Shown piece by piece: positions 35,637-47,065 of a stretch of DNA of 64,000 nucleotides. Each line of letters opens with the position of its first letter. Within the stretch, counting starts at the first letter, position 1. A program made the translations under genes and the position numbers. Source of the stretch: Scytalidium lignicola (Eukaryota > Ascomycota > Leotiomycetes); contig NCSJ02000011.1 in assembly GCA_002812745.2 (NCBI GenBank), forward strand, positions 186,001-250,000, given 5' to 3'. The notes below the pieces were generated by a model. It ran no database searches. It had not been told where the DNA came from and saw nothing but the letters and a program-made list of their open reading frames with translations.

Positions 35637-35960
35637 TATTTGGTGTAGAGTAATGGCAGAGGGAAAAGAGGTGCTGCAATGCCTTTTTGTTGACCGATTG
35701 TCGTTTGAGATTGGTGGATTTAAAAACAGCTGCACGGTTCCACGAACCCGGATAATGTGGGGTCCCCGTACCTTTTCTCTACCTCGGAAGAAAGCTGGCC
35801 CGATCACGGGTACTTCTGCTATGTGGAGCTATAAATGCGGAGACGTACCTTCTCTTATCTTTTCAATATGATTACATCTCCGTGAAATCCTTTAGATATC
35901 AATTCAGCTCAGTCCAGCTTGTTTTTGTTTTCCAACCAGATTTTCCTGACTTTCTGAGCA
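35637..35960. promoter_or_regulatory. Divergent promoter of SDH6-like and FAH-family genes
   Basis: 324 bp separate the two start codons. The region has no long repeat, and a CT-rich leader precedes the FAH start. Both products act in or near central carbon metabolism (complex II assembly; possible oxaloacetate or acylpyruvate turnover), so shared control is possible but unproven. Confidence 0.45.
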
Positions 35961-37030
35961 ATGGCCAGCTTCTCTGTAAGTAGTCGTCTCGACTTATCTA
36001 ACCCCCACTAACGGCCATTCCAATAGAGACTTGTCCGATTTCTTGCAAAGGATGGACGAACATACTATGGAGATGCAATTCTACCGCAGGGAGTGACAGA
36101 TATTGCAAAAGCCAAAAAGGCAAACATCATCAAGGGCGAGATATTTGGAAAATACGAGGTCACAGATGAAGTGGCAGATATCCGACTCCTCCTCGCTCCA
36201 TTGGCCTTCGAGGATGTCAAGACTGTTCGATGTCTAGGTCTGAATTACGCGAAACATGCTAATGAGGTAAGATTCTGGGTAGATAATATGTGTTCAATGC
36301 TTACCGGTCAAAGTCTAAAATGCCACTTCCAAAATATCCAATCCTATTTGTAGGTTTCTTCCATACGCCGATGTCTTCTTTGACTAACATCTGAGTCAGA
36401 ACAAGCCATTGACATCCCTCTCCGGGCCAACTGACCCAATTCCGGTCCACCCTATGGCACAAGAAGGTACTGGGATAGATTACGAGTGTGAACTTGTCGC
36501 TATCATTGGGAAGACGTGCTCAGATGTCCCGGAGTCTGAGGCATTGAACTACGTTCTTGGTTATGCCGTAGGAAATGACGTCTCTCACAGGGAATGGCAG
36601 ATTCAGCGTGGTGGTGGACAATGGGGTCTTGGAAAGGGCTTCGATGGCTGGGCTCCATATGGGCCCGGTATTGTCAGCTCCAAGTTGATTAAAGACCCCC
36701 AGGCATTAAGAATCACCACTAAGCTCAATGGACGATTGGTGCAGGATAGCAATACCAAGGATATGATATTTGGTGTAGCGAAAACTATTGCATTCCTTAG
36801 TCGTGGAACCACATTGTTACCAGGAGACGTGATCTTTACTGGCACGTAAGTATTGATTCTTCCTAAGCCAAGGTCCAGCTTCTGACAGAGATTTTAGACC
36901 ATCGGGTGTTGGTATGGGCAGGAAGCCGCAACTTTGGCTGAAGGACGGAGATGTCGCTGAGGTTTCTCTCGAGGGAGTTGGAAGCTGTACAAATAAAGTT
37001 GAATTCACTAGGCCTGGTCCGAAGCTTTAG
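35961..37030 (+). CDS. Fumarylacetoacetate hydrolase (FAH) family protein (289 aa)
   Basis: Exons 35961-35975, 36027-36266, 36314-36349 (36 nt), 36400-36845 and 36898-37030 (870 nt); introns are 47-52 nt. The N-terminal half is a small accessory domain, then VRCLGLNYAKHANE and the catalytic FAH fold. The metal site is complete: IDYECELV supplies Glu126 and Glu128, and GNDVSHREWQ supplies Asp157. Later motifs are KGFDGWAPYGPG and LLPGDVIFTGTPSGVG. Length and motifs fit the FAHD1/2-hydroxyhepta-2,4-diene-1,7-dioate isomerase group (acylpyruvate hydrolase, oxaloacetate decarboxylase) rather than true tyrosine-pathway FAH, which is longer. It lies upstream of a cupin on the same strand, so a role in breaking down an aromatic or dicarbonyl compound is plausible. 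The exact substrate cannot be read from sequence. Confidence 0.92.
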
Positions 37031-37817
37031 AATATGTGAGTTATTATTGTTCATGTTCTTCTACAAGCTTATATCTCTAATTGCAGTTGCAGAGATGTTA
37101 TTGGTGATTATTCAGGCGTATATATATTACCCTATTGTCACATAACTATTGCTTTTGGATTAGCCAAGTAGAGCAGATTCGATTGTCCTTGTGAAAAAGC
37201 CTATAGGTATGAACATGGTTATTGATGTTTGCATATAAATATAATCCCCCAACTACACGCGGATATATTACGTTGTTAAGATCATAAGGTCTGATTTTAT
37301 TCAATTATGCGGTAAATTTCAGTGTTCCGGTAGACTAGGAATTACATTACTATACATTATGTACTCATGTCATTTTGATTATTTATAACCTTCTAGATTT
37401 TATCGAAGACTATAGTCCTCAATCTGTGTTGTAAAAGCACAATCCATATCTTCACATTCATTTACTACCGAAAACTCGGCATATATCGTCAAGCGTGGAG
37501 CATATAATATAACTAGATATCAATAATTTATGCCGGTATATTATGCATCCCCGTTTTAATTTCTATATTCCAGAATAATTGGCTGACTGTCTTTGGAAGC
37601 GATTACCTCTGTGAGAGCAAATGCAGTGTAGCGGTGTAACCCCTTTAGTACCCCGCCAGGTAAGGTCTGATGATGTGTTGTATAAGTATGGCCCAATGTA
37701 CAACACAAGTATATACCGCATATTGATATAACTTCTTCACATCCATAATTACTCGGAGCTCTTTATTATATCAAAACAACTATTGTATCTTCCTCTGGAT
37801 CTTTATCGATTCGAATC
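37031..37817. other. Intergenic region, FAH-family to cupin
   Basis: 787 bp, mostly AT-rich. The last 130 bp form a promoter-like leader for the cupin gene (TATA-like ATTATATCAAA near 37,765). No gene or repeat is recognised. Confidence 0.45.
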
Positions 37818-38381
37818 ATGAACGCAGACAACATCGAACGCCCCTCGAAAGGGAGTCTTCGTGACATCAAAAGACACATCACTACTCATGATGAATCTGG
37901 CAAAGCCGTGGTCCACTCTTCAACGGAGGGTACCTGGACTTCGTTTGATAATGATAATATGGCATTTAACCTCCTCTATACAACTTCTAAATTCCCGACC
38001 TCTCTGAATGAAGAGCAAGACATCATTGCTCACGAAAAGCTTATCGCTTCTAGAATCCCTCGGCTGGTCAACCCGAACGGTACAGTCCTCAGGATGGTTG
38101 ATACTGCTCCAGGAGTCGAATGTATCATGCACAGGACACAGAGTCTTGATTATGGTATTGTTATTTCGGGATCGATTGAGATGAAACTCGATGGCGGATC
38201 GTGCACCCTCATGTTACCAGGAGATGTTGCTATTCAGAGAGCCACCATGCATTCTTGGAGGAACCCAAGTCAGACTGAGTGGGCACGAATGGTTTTTTGT
38301 TTGCAGGAGTGTGAGGAGGTTAAAGTTGGGGACAAAGTATTGAAGGAGGATTTGTCAGGTGGAAGCAATGAAAAGAACTGA
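37818..38381 (+). CDS. Cupin-domain protein (187 aa)
   Basis: Single exon, ATG 37818 to TGA 38381. The first 50 residues are polar; a cupin core follows at about 85-165. Motif 1 is degenerate (IMHRTQSLDYGIVISG, with His105 but Asp111 in place of the usual Glu). Motif 2 is PGDVAIQRATMHSWRNPS with His145 and Asn149. The fold is a small single-domain beta barrel like those found in fungal secondary-metabolite clusters and in aromatic degradation. With only two clear histidines the metal site may be weakened or altered. It lies between the FAH-family enzyme and the P450/MFS/regulator group. Function is not assignable beyond the fold. Confidence 0.85.
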   Translation: MNADNIERPSKGSLRDIKRHITTHDESGKAVVHSSTEGTWTSFDNDNMAFNLLYTTSKFPTSLNEEQDIIAHEKLIASRIPRLVNPNGTVLRMVDTAPGVECIMHRTQSLDYGIVISGSIEMKLDGGSCTLMLPGDVAIQRATMHSWRNPSQTEWARMVFCLQECEEVKVGDKVLKEDLSGGSNEKN

Positions 38382-40005
38382 GCCTATTTTATATTGAGAA
38401 ATTCAATCACTCAAAAAGTCTCGTAGTACCTATTTGATTGTGCGGGCTTTGATGTTATCTGCATTAAGGAGATCTTAATTCATGTCTTAGTCTCTCAGGT
38501 CCTGACCTAGACTCACTGAACTATATGGTTTTACCATCCAATCTGACTGCCTTTCTGCAAGTATAACATTATTCAATCTCTAATAATAGTCGTAACCTCC
38601 AAACACTTTCTTGAATCCATCTGATTTATATCCTGTATATTATGATTATATTTTCGAAGTTTTAAATAGACTAACAAGTGTGAGTATTAAAATTTTAATA
38701 AAAAACTAAAAGGTGCCTTGTAATCAAAGCACTTTTCTATTTACTCGATAATTATACATTTATTGTTGGTAGAATAGTGGTTACGTACACGTGATATTCA
38801 CGTGCCCCTGTAAGCTAGTCCCGATTAGGTAGTGGGAACGAGCGAAGCTCCTACAGCTTCGCCCTCCCACCCCTATTCGTACAACAACCATGGAATAGCA
38901 CAACGAGTATATTACGTATAATTGCGTACCGTACTTCGTGCTACAGGTGAACCGACACAAAGATTTTATATAAAGACCTTATTATTTTATACTTTACTAC
39001 TTAATATATATAATAATAATTATTATAATCAAGTCTTCCTTTCTTTTATTCTACTTTACCTTATTTTTTTAATTAGTTAATTACTGCTTAATTATATATT
39101 TTAACTATATAACAACCATATTCACATGCTTATATTACTATTGTATATAGCTAATTATATATATAATTGTATTCTATCACATTATAATCTCTTAAAATTC
39201 AACTTTAAAAGAAGACTACTAAATGTTTTACTGATTGAACAATAATTTCTTAATTTGTATGTACAAATTGATTAATGTTAATTTACTTGTAATACATAAT
39301 ATAACATATAATTATATGTAATATATTAATTATATTAATTTATAGTTGATTATAGAAAAGGAAAGTNAAAAGTGAAGTGAAACTGTAAGAGCTTTACTTA
39401 CTCTTATTACTTAATCAGGACTAGTCTATACTAAACACATGAATATCATGTGTATGTAACTAATATACTATTAATATTAAGTATACAAATGTTATAATGG
39501 TAATAAGTACTAAGGAATTAAGATAAAGATTTTATAAGCAAGGCTAATTAACGTTAGACCATTACTATGAAGTCNAAAAAAATGTAGCAATTCAATATCT
39601 TCGTCCTTCGGTAAAAGTTCAACAATCTTTGCAAATATATACAGAAAATGGAGTAGTTCATAACGATAGATATATTTCAATTACGTACAGTACAAGCTTG
39701 ATATCAAATCTCTGCAGTACACTTTATGAGAGATATATAAACGGCATAAAGCAGTCACATATAGTTGTAATTCCACTTTTCACAGAATACAGCCTGTAAA
39801 CGTATCGTAAACCCTATCTCAATTACAGAGCTTATTTAGCCGGAGCAAAGAACTGTTCTTGATATAGAAGAGTTTGCTAATATCTATAAGAGCTCTAAAC
39901 TATTTAGTAACCTACCAACCACCCATTAGTTTTACTGGTATCGTCACCCAACTTAGTTCATTAAAAGCCTACCCATAAAGAACCAAGCATGCAGAACCGT
40001 ATTTC
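38382..40005. repeat. AT-rich island, likely decayed repeat
   Basis: 1.6 kb. From about 38,950 to 39,980 the sequence is very AT-rich with long TA-dinucleotide stretches, no open frame on either strand, and Ns at 39367 and 39575. This composition is what RIP-mutated transposons look like in Pezizomycotina, but no terminal repeats or residual transposase frame can be traced. It separates the cupin and P450 genes. A GC-richer hairpin and two CACGTG boxes sit at its left border. Confidence 0.55.
38832..38870. repeat. Imperfect hairpin at the edge of the AT-rich island
   Basis: GCGAAGCT (38842-38849) and its exact inverse AGCTTCGC (38855-38862) flank a 5-nt loop. They are extended by GTGGGA (38832-38837) and TCCCAC (38865-38870). 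Two CACGTG hexamers lie at 38788-38793 and 38799-38804. It could be the terminus of a small transposon, a structured RNA or a binding site. Confidence 0.6.
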
Positions 40006-41594
40006 TCAGTTCGCGCACTTCGTCAGCTTCATACCGTATTCAGAAGGGGCTACAACCGAGAAATCGTAGTACTGGTATTTTGGTCTTCCCCCTTCGTATT
40101 TCTGACCGTACTTCTCAAGACTTAGATCCCACTGCGTGAGAAANTTTTGCAAGCATCAACTTCATCAAATTGACCGCAAAAAATCTCCCAGGACATGCCT
40201 GACTACCAAGCCCAAAACCAAGAGAGTCTTCTGTAGCCATCCCCATCTTGAATGCACTCCCACCTGCCTTATTATCCTCTCGTAGACGAGTGAATCTATG
40301 TCCATCAAAATCGTTTGAATCAAGGCCGAATGTATCTGGGTCAGTTGCAATTGCAGCGGTGGCAGCAGTTGTCATTGATCCAATCGGAAGATGAGTCCCA
40401 GAAATTTTGAACGTATAGGGTTGAGTAACGATCCTATTCATGGTCACTATAGGCAGTTAGCAATTGCAATTCATCGTCGTTTACCGTCTTAACATACGTA
40501 AGAATACTGGTGTGAGCCTCTGGCTTTCTTTTAAAAAAGCAATCTAGCTTGAACAAAGTATCAATATTGATGGATCCATCTGGTTGAAAAGCGTTTCGAG
40601 CCTCAGTGCGTAGCTCTTCCAAGTACTGAGGCTGTGTCAGCATATCCACTAAGGCGATGCTCATGGTCTTCGCTGTTGTATGAATAGAGGCGATTAAAGT
40701 CCGCATCATTGTATCTGAGAAATCTTCAAGAGTAACATCATCTGGCGCACCACCCCAGAGCCACTCATACCCGAAAATTCCTTTGCGATACTTTGCTTTC
40801 TCACTTGCACCTAGCAGATCATGTTTCTTTAGATCCTGGTATAATGGAGTGAGCCGATCCTTGACAAAAGCTCGGCTCTGTCGCAACCTTCTAACACTAG
40901 GTATCATAGGAGCAACTAAAGTAGCAAGGTACGGAGGCCAAGCGCGAACGTCATCAGCAGATTTGTATCGATTTACGGCAAAATCACAAGTCTGACGAAT
41001 CCATTCTGGGTCGGAGGCAATTTCCTCTCCAACAAGCAATGAGTTTGTGATAGTGGCTATAGCGGGGACAAAAAATTCCATGAAGCTAATTGATACCGAA
41101 GTAGTTGAATCCCGTGGCAAATGTTCTTCGAAGTATTGATTGACCTTCTTGTCAAGCTGCTTTGTGATAGCTCCTAAGTTCTGATGGATGCCAACGCGAA
41201 GTGCTTTTCCTGACCAGGGTCCACGATTTGGTGCACCAGTATAGTCTTGTGCAAAGATAACTCCAGATGCTAGGGCCCAACTGAAAATATTATTTGACAG
41301 ATGTTTCATCTCCTCTAAGTGATCCTTCGGAAGAATGACACGGTATTTGACTGAGTAGCCGCCAATTGGAATGGGAACCTTAAAGGCACTTCCAGACTTG
41401 TTGTATTTGCGATAACCGGTCTCTAGCAAATCTTTCAAATCCGAAATATATCGTGCCCTAGAATTATCTCCATCCTGAAATTCGTGGGTAGGAATGTGGT
41501 ATAAGGCGCGTGATTTTCTCCAATCGTCATAAAACCGATAGAGCATTACAGCCACTACGGCTGGTATTGTGACTATTAGGAAAACTGCTTGCAT
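40006..41594 (-). CDS. Cytochrome P450, frame disrupted at two homopolymers
   Basis: Exon 1 is 41594-40498 and exon 2 is 40446-40006, with a 51-nt intron. ATG 41594 begins a membrane anchor (MQAVFLIVTIPAVVAVMLY), and the body is a fungal microsomal P450. The helix I region is IASIHTTAKTMS, the K-helix ExxR is in KESQRL, TMNRIVTQPYTF follows the intron, and the haem loop is FGLGSQACPGRFFA. Two places break the frame: six T bases on the coding strand at 40538-40533 are one too many to reach KESQRL, and an N at 40144 sits just after the haem region. Counting each as one surplus base gives exactly 512 codons and a complete C terminus. That makes sequencing error more likely than decay. Subfamily and substrate unknown. 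Confidence 0.85.
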
Positions 41595-42295
41595 CTTGAA
41601 TTTTCGTGAAATACTACTGCCGTTTTTGAGTTTGAGACGAATAAAATGTCTGCGTATACTTGGCTTCAATGGAAAGGGGAATGTGTTGAATTAATATTAA
41701 ATATTGAACAGGTAAATCAACGGCAAAAAGATGCCGAATTTCATAGTTTAAACCCACTATCATGGCTAGTTATGCAACTCACAACTGCATTTACCAAGGA
41801 ATAACGTGCTTTCCATTGTATGAGAGTTGTAATACGTTGGTCGTTGACTCCGCGGAATCAAGAGCGTCGTCGAACGTCTCCGCTTCACTCCGCGGGATGC
41901 TCATAGAGCTCTAGCCACCTCCGCAAAATATTAGCCATCCGCTTTACTTGATCATTACTCAACTTAAATCCCGAAATAATGAATAATCAACGTAAGCCGC
42001 TGTTCTCGGAAAGCTAGAACATATAACCTCTTTACCAATTTCTCGGTCTAGATTCGAGCTCCGAGAAAAAGCTCGGTTGTGATTTCAGGGATTTGAAATA
42101 CTAAGAATCTGATTCCACCTCTTGGCTGAAGTAGCCACAGATTATCCTAATGACGGAGCTAAGGTAAGCTGCAATTATATATTTCGTGCTTGGCTCCCTA
42201 GGTAATTGGATTTTATAGACTTCTCTCACCCACCAAAATTATTCTCATATACATCTCCCGCAAAGTGGACACATATAATTTCAACGTCTATCAAC
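41595..42295. promoter_or_regulatory. Divergent P450/MFS promoter with CCGCGG dyads
   Basis: 701 bp between the two start codons. It holds the 18-bp dyad at 41844-41861, a second ACTCCGCGG core at 41887-41895, and CCG-N10-CGG at 42061-42076. CGG triplets in inverted array are the usual targets of Zn2Cys6 regulators such as the one encoded at 44700. No gene lies inside. Confidence 0.6.
41844..41861. promoter_or_regulatory. Near-perfect 18-bp palindrome (putative Zn2Cys6 operator)
   Basis: TTGACTCCGCGGAATCAA differs from its own reverse complement at one base pair (two positions). The centre CCGCGG holds abutting CCG and CGG half sites. It lies 250 bp upstream of the P450 start and 435 bp upstream of the MFS start. 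Confidence 0.5.
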
Positions 42296-44079
42296 ATGTA
42301 TAGCGACGATCTCGAGTCAAAAGCTTCTACTCATGCCCATGAATTTTCTACGGAGAACGATGGACGTAACACCACGCCCAAGCTAGATCCTAACGGATAT
42401 GAGCTCCGTCCTCAACCATCTGATGATCCCTTAGGTGAGCAAAAAGCAGGAAAATATGTTGTCAGCTCCCTCACCATAATAACCATTAGATCCTTTGAAC
42501 TGGTCGCCGTGGGTTAAACTTGTAGTGTTGCTACAAGTTTCATTCCTGGGATTCCTCGGCCCATTTTCCCAAGGAACTATTGTAAGTACAGATACTCAAA
42601 ACTTTTTCCGTTTACTTTCATATTAATTAAAACCAGAATTCTGCGTTTGTCCCTTTGTCAAAAGCTATGAGTGTCAGCGTTACAGTAGCATCCTATAGCA
42701 CAACGATAGCTATCGTGGTGGCCGGGGTTGCGCCTTTGGTTTATTCGCCAATTTCCAATATTTATGGACGTCGTCCGGTATACATAATCAGTACTGCTGT
42801 TGGTATTGCTGCTAATGCTGGTTGTGCGGTTTGTAAATCTTGGGCTCCTCTCCTCGTTGCGCGTGCTTTCGTGGGAATCGGGACGTCGGTTGGGATGGGT
42901 ATAGGAGCCTCGGTGGTCTCGGACATGTATTTCATGCATCAACGAGGACTGTAGGTCTACCTGTGGTTAAATTTGGAGTTCACAATGCTAATATTTTCCC
43001 TCTAGGTATATGGGTATATATGTTGTCTTGTAAGTCAATCACTCTGAAAACCAGGTTTGTTAACCCGTTATTGACATTGATTATGTGAAGTGTCACCAAC
43101 GGTGCGCATGTTGCGGCTATAGTAGGTGGATTCACAGCTAAGTACGCTGGGTGGCGATGGTGCTACTGGGTCCCAACCATAATTCTCGGAGTTACTTGGC
43201 TTGTTAACATATTCTGCTTGCCTGAAACTCTTTACCATCGAGATCCAATAACTGGAGCTTCCCAGGAAAAGAAGCGCTCTTTAATCCAGCTATTCAACTT
43301 TAGAGGAGTTTCTATTAAGCGCCAACCGAAACTATGGGATATCACTCACTGCTTCATTATGCTACAATATCCTTCTGTCCTACTGGCCGGGGTTTACTAT
43401 AGCATCGCTTTTGGTGCTGGAACCGTTCTCTTTGCAGTTACTGGTGCTGCAGCATTTGGTGGCATTTACAAATTTGACACATCTCAGGTCGGATTAGCCA
43501 TTGGATTGTCCACTACTATAGGATCTCTCCTTGGGGAATTAGTTTCTGGATCAGTCAGTGATAAGTTTTTATATTTTGCCAATAAACGTAAAGGGGGCAA
43601 TGCGGATCCTGAGGCGCGACTTCACGCTACTTGGCCCGGCGCATTTATTCTCCCAGCCGGTGTGGTCATAGAAGGAGTTTGTCTTCAGTACAAAACACAT
43701 TGGTCTGGGCCTGTTATTGGTATTGGCATCGGGGCCTTTGGCCTTCAGATCGTCTCCACAAGTATTTTTGCTTATTTGACTGATTGTTACAAACCACAAT
43801 CTGCTGAAATTTCGACTCTCTTGAATTTCGGCCGTCTCACCTTCTCCTTTACCCTTGGTTTTTATATGGTAATTTAATCTCGAATTTTAAATGTATGAAT
43901 AAATCGCTAATTTTCNTTTTTATTAGACACCGTTTGCTCATGAGACTACTTACGGTATTGCATGGGCAGTTATTGCTATAATAACTTTTGTTTTATACGC
44001 TGGTGTTGTGGTTTTGATGTGGAAGGGAGCTGAATGGAGGAAGAAGTTAGGCCAACCTAACTTTGACCGAAACTTGTAA
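42296..44079 (+). CDS. MFS multidrug-type transporter, DHA1-like (499 aa)
   Basis: Exons 42296-42434, 42490-42581, 42637-42950, 43006-43029 (24 nt), 43091-43868 and 43927-44079 (1,500 nt). Introns are 55-61 nt; an N at 43916 lies in the last intron. A polar N terminus ends in the fungal efflux-pump motif DPLDPLNWSPWVK. Helix 1 follows, then SNIYGRRPVYI (the loop 2-3 MFS motif), ARAFVGIGTSVGMGIGASVVSD (helices 4-5) and a central loop with LPETLYHRDP. Twelve hydrophobic segments are visible. The head-to-head position with the P450 and nearness to a regulator suggest export of a small molecule or import of a growth substrate. The 24-nt exon is certain only through frame and conserved sequence. 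Confidence 0.92.
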
Positions 44080-44509
44080 AGCGAAAAGTATTTATAAGAT
44101 GGTTTATATATATGATCAGTGTAGCCATCCAATTTGAGCATATTCACAAGTGTCACTCCCGTTCCGGAGAATGCACATATACTCTAGAGCCAAAGAATTG
44201 AGTTATCCAAGCCTACGCATTATACAATAAAACCGTAGCCGCGAATTGTGCACATAGCTAAAGTGGTCGAGGGAAAAGCCTATTTTGACCCAATAGTAGG
44301 CTATGATGATTACTGTTCTAGATAGATCATCATTAACCAACCCTCCTGTCCTCCTCTCTAGATCACTACTTCCTATTGGCTTGATAGAGTGACCACTCTC
44401 TTCTAGTATTACACATATTGCGCATGTGTATCTCATCCTTCAAGAAATATCATACAGAACAAGTCTATTGGTAAACTTCTTTCTATTCTTAGCGTTGACC
44501 AAGACATCT

Positions 44510-44518
44510 ATTCCGCGG
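44510..44518. promoter_or_regulatory. CCGCGG core upstream of the Zn2Cys6 regulator
   Basis: ATTCCGCGG, 182 bp before the regulator start, matches the core of the two sites in the P450/MFS promoter (consensus A[C/T]TCCGCGG). It suggests autoregulation. Confidence 0.4.
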
Positions 44519-44699
44519 TTCGCCTTCCGCTCCGCGTCTCACCCCCGAAACCCCGCAAATCGGGATGCAGCCTCGTTTCTCCACAACCCCAGCTTTTGGA
44601 TGACTAATCAGGAGAAGCTTGCCTCTCCTCTCCGCCGCAGGGCATGCACATTTCATCCGCCATACTTCAATTCGATCGAATCTAGTTTTATCCGCAACC

Positions 44700-47065
44700 A
44701 TGGCCGAGGAACGGATCAAGAGGCGGAGGCTTCCCTCGCGACAGGCATGTCTAAGTTGTCGAAAGAGGAAGCATCGGTGTGATGGCGAACGTCCCAAATG
44801 TGGAAACTGTCGAAGCCGCTGTATAGCATGTCAATATGCATTCGATGCTACGCTACCATTGTCCCTAGAACTGTTAGATATTGCTCATTATTGTTACCTT
44901 CGTTGGTATACTACATGTGATAGCTGATGATGAGCCTAGACCTCACCCGAGAATAAATACCCAAAACCAAGGCCACGTTTCTAACGCTTGGGATACAGCC
45001 ACCTCTTTAGCCAGAGAGCACAATCCCTCACAATCTGCGCAATTAACACCGATATCTAACTTAACTTTGAGCTCCGGGGCTAACCCTCCAAATATTATCT
45101 GGAGCACCTCCACGAGTCTCCCAAGTGTACCCGGGGAACCTGCTCTACCAGCAAGAGTGTTGTATCAAACGGATGATGTCAACCTGACTGCAGCTCCGGA
45201 TCAACGGCAAAATGCTTCAACCGTCTCATCACCAAGTGATTCCGGTGGTCCAGACGGCTATTTTGGAGACTCATCAACGTTTGCTTTTGTATCAAAAGTC
45301 CAGTCCGAATCTGAAAACGATACTGGAGTACATCTGCACAATACTAGGCCTCGGAAAACTTCGATTTCAAATCTTGTAATATCAACAGGAGAGAATATCA
45401 AAACTAGTCCCGAAGTTAACGAAGCAGCCTATACTCTTCCCGAGCGTCAACTAGCCGACAGTTTAGTGGATGGATACTTTGAGCGTGTTCACCCTCTTTA
45501 CCCCTTTGTTCATGAAACAAGTTTCAGGGTTGAATATGAGAAAATGTGGACTAAACCCCAGAGGGCGGCTATTCGGCCATCCTGGTATGCCCTCCTTAAT
45601 ATTATCTTCGCCTTCGGTTGTGAATTCTGCGATACAATGCAAGATGGAAAAGTAGTGACAACAGTTCGACCTTTTGTAAGTCGCTCTCGGGATATTATAT
45701 TTGCCCATGTCTCCAAGAAGGGCAATTTAGAACTTATTCAATCGTTACTTCTGATGTCACACTATTTACAAGGCACCCTAGAACTCAATGAATGCTGGAA
45801 CCTTGTTGGCTTGATGATCCGTACTGCGTTCACTATTGGCCTACACTTGAACCCAGAAGTCTTTTCACTCAAGGCCATAGAGAATGAGGTGAGAAAACGT
45901 GTTTGGTGGGGCTGTGTCATCATAGATCGAACCTTGAGTATGAAATTTGGTCGACCCTCATCAATTCAAGCAGAGGATGTTTATGACGTCCCATATCCAC
46001 TACCAGTAGACGATCAGTATGTTCACAATGACTCGCTAACACCTCGGCAACCTGCTGGGCACCCATCCAACACGGCCTTTTTTATCCATACAATTGAACT
46101 ATCCAAAGTCATCAACGGTATTCTAAGAGACCTATACACTACGAATAAGAGGGTACCCCGACTAGATGCAGGACTGTTTGAAAGCACTACTCAGTATCAA
46201 TTTATCAGCCGAGCAGTCTTGCTAGATGGGCAACTTCGAGTATGGTGGCAAGATATTCCTGCACATCTTCGCCCAGATGCTGCCGCTGACGGCAGGACGT
46301 TTAAACGTCAACAAATGGTCATGCGGGTGAGGTGAGTACTTTGAGAACCTATCACCTTGCGTTCGTGCTAATTTCTGGTGATCAAGATATTTACAAATAC
46401 GAATCCTCCTTCAACGACAGTTACTTCTTATGTTCAGCCGGCAAAATATCGATGATCACTTTCTCCGAGCCATAGCGATTGCTGGCTCCCAGACCTGCAT
46501 ATATGCTGCTCGTGAAACCGTAAAGATTATTCATGATCATTATCACTACGGGCATCTTAATTCTCTATGGTACAATCTTCATTGTAGGTTATGCTTACGG
46601 ATCGTTTTGTGTCGGATAATACTTATAGATATAGATATCTTTACTTCAATGGGTGTCCTGCTACATGTCCAAAGGATGGACAAACCTAGACTAGAACTAT
46701 TAGGTATAGATCCGGACACAGAAACATTAGATTGCGGCATGGAATTTCTTCGATCCGCTGCAAGTACCAGTAGTTTAGCTGCAAAATACGTTAAGATGTT
46801 ACAGCACGTCCGAACGGGGACCAATACGGACAACACAAATAACGGATCCATGATTGTCCCTCTTAATTCTCAAACGAATAACCTTGATACACTACACCGT
46901 CAACATGTGCCTATAGAACAGTTGCAATTGCAAGCGCAAGATCTCCGAAGCCCCCTCGGCGATATTGATTTGGATGGTATGAGCTTTGATGACTTGCTCC
47001 TTGGAACCGGATTACCACATGATGTTCTCTCATTTGATTATCCCAATAGTGGATTCTTCCTGTGA
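44700..47065 (+). CDS. Zn2Cys6 transcription factor with fungal-specific TF domain
   Basis: The first exon, from ATG 44700, encodes a basic start and the zinc cluster CLSCRKRKHRC ... CGNCRSRCIAC, a complete six-cysteine pattern. The main body is in another frame from about 44930 to 46331, then exons 46387-46583 and 46629-47065 (introns 55 and 45 nt). The join between the zinc cluster and the body lies somewhere in 44843-44955 and no GT-AG pair fits well, so a frame error or unusual intron is possible. The middle homology domain is clear: YFERVHPLYPFVHETSFRVEYEKM, LVGLMIRTAFTIGLHLNPE and RKRVWWGCVIIDRTLSMKFGRPSSI. Such proteins usually control an adjacent pathway, here most likely the P450 and MFS genes. 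Confidence 0.85.

Noticed and set aside
40115..40447. Separate short gene covering the P450 C terminus
   Set aside because: It is the second exon of the P450; the haem loop and intron boundary join it to the upstream exon.
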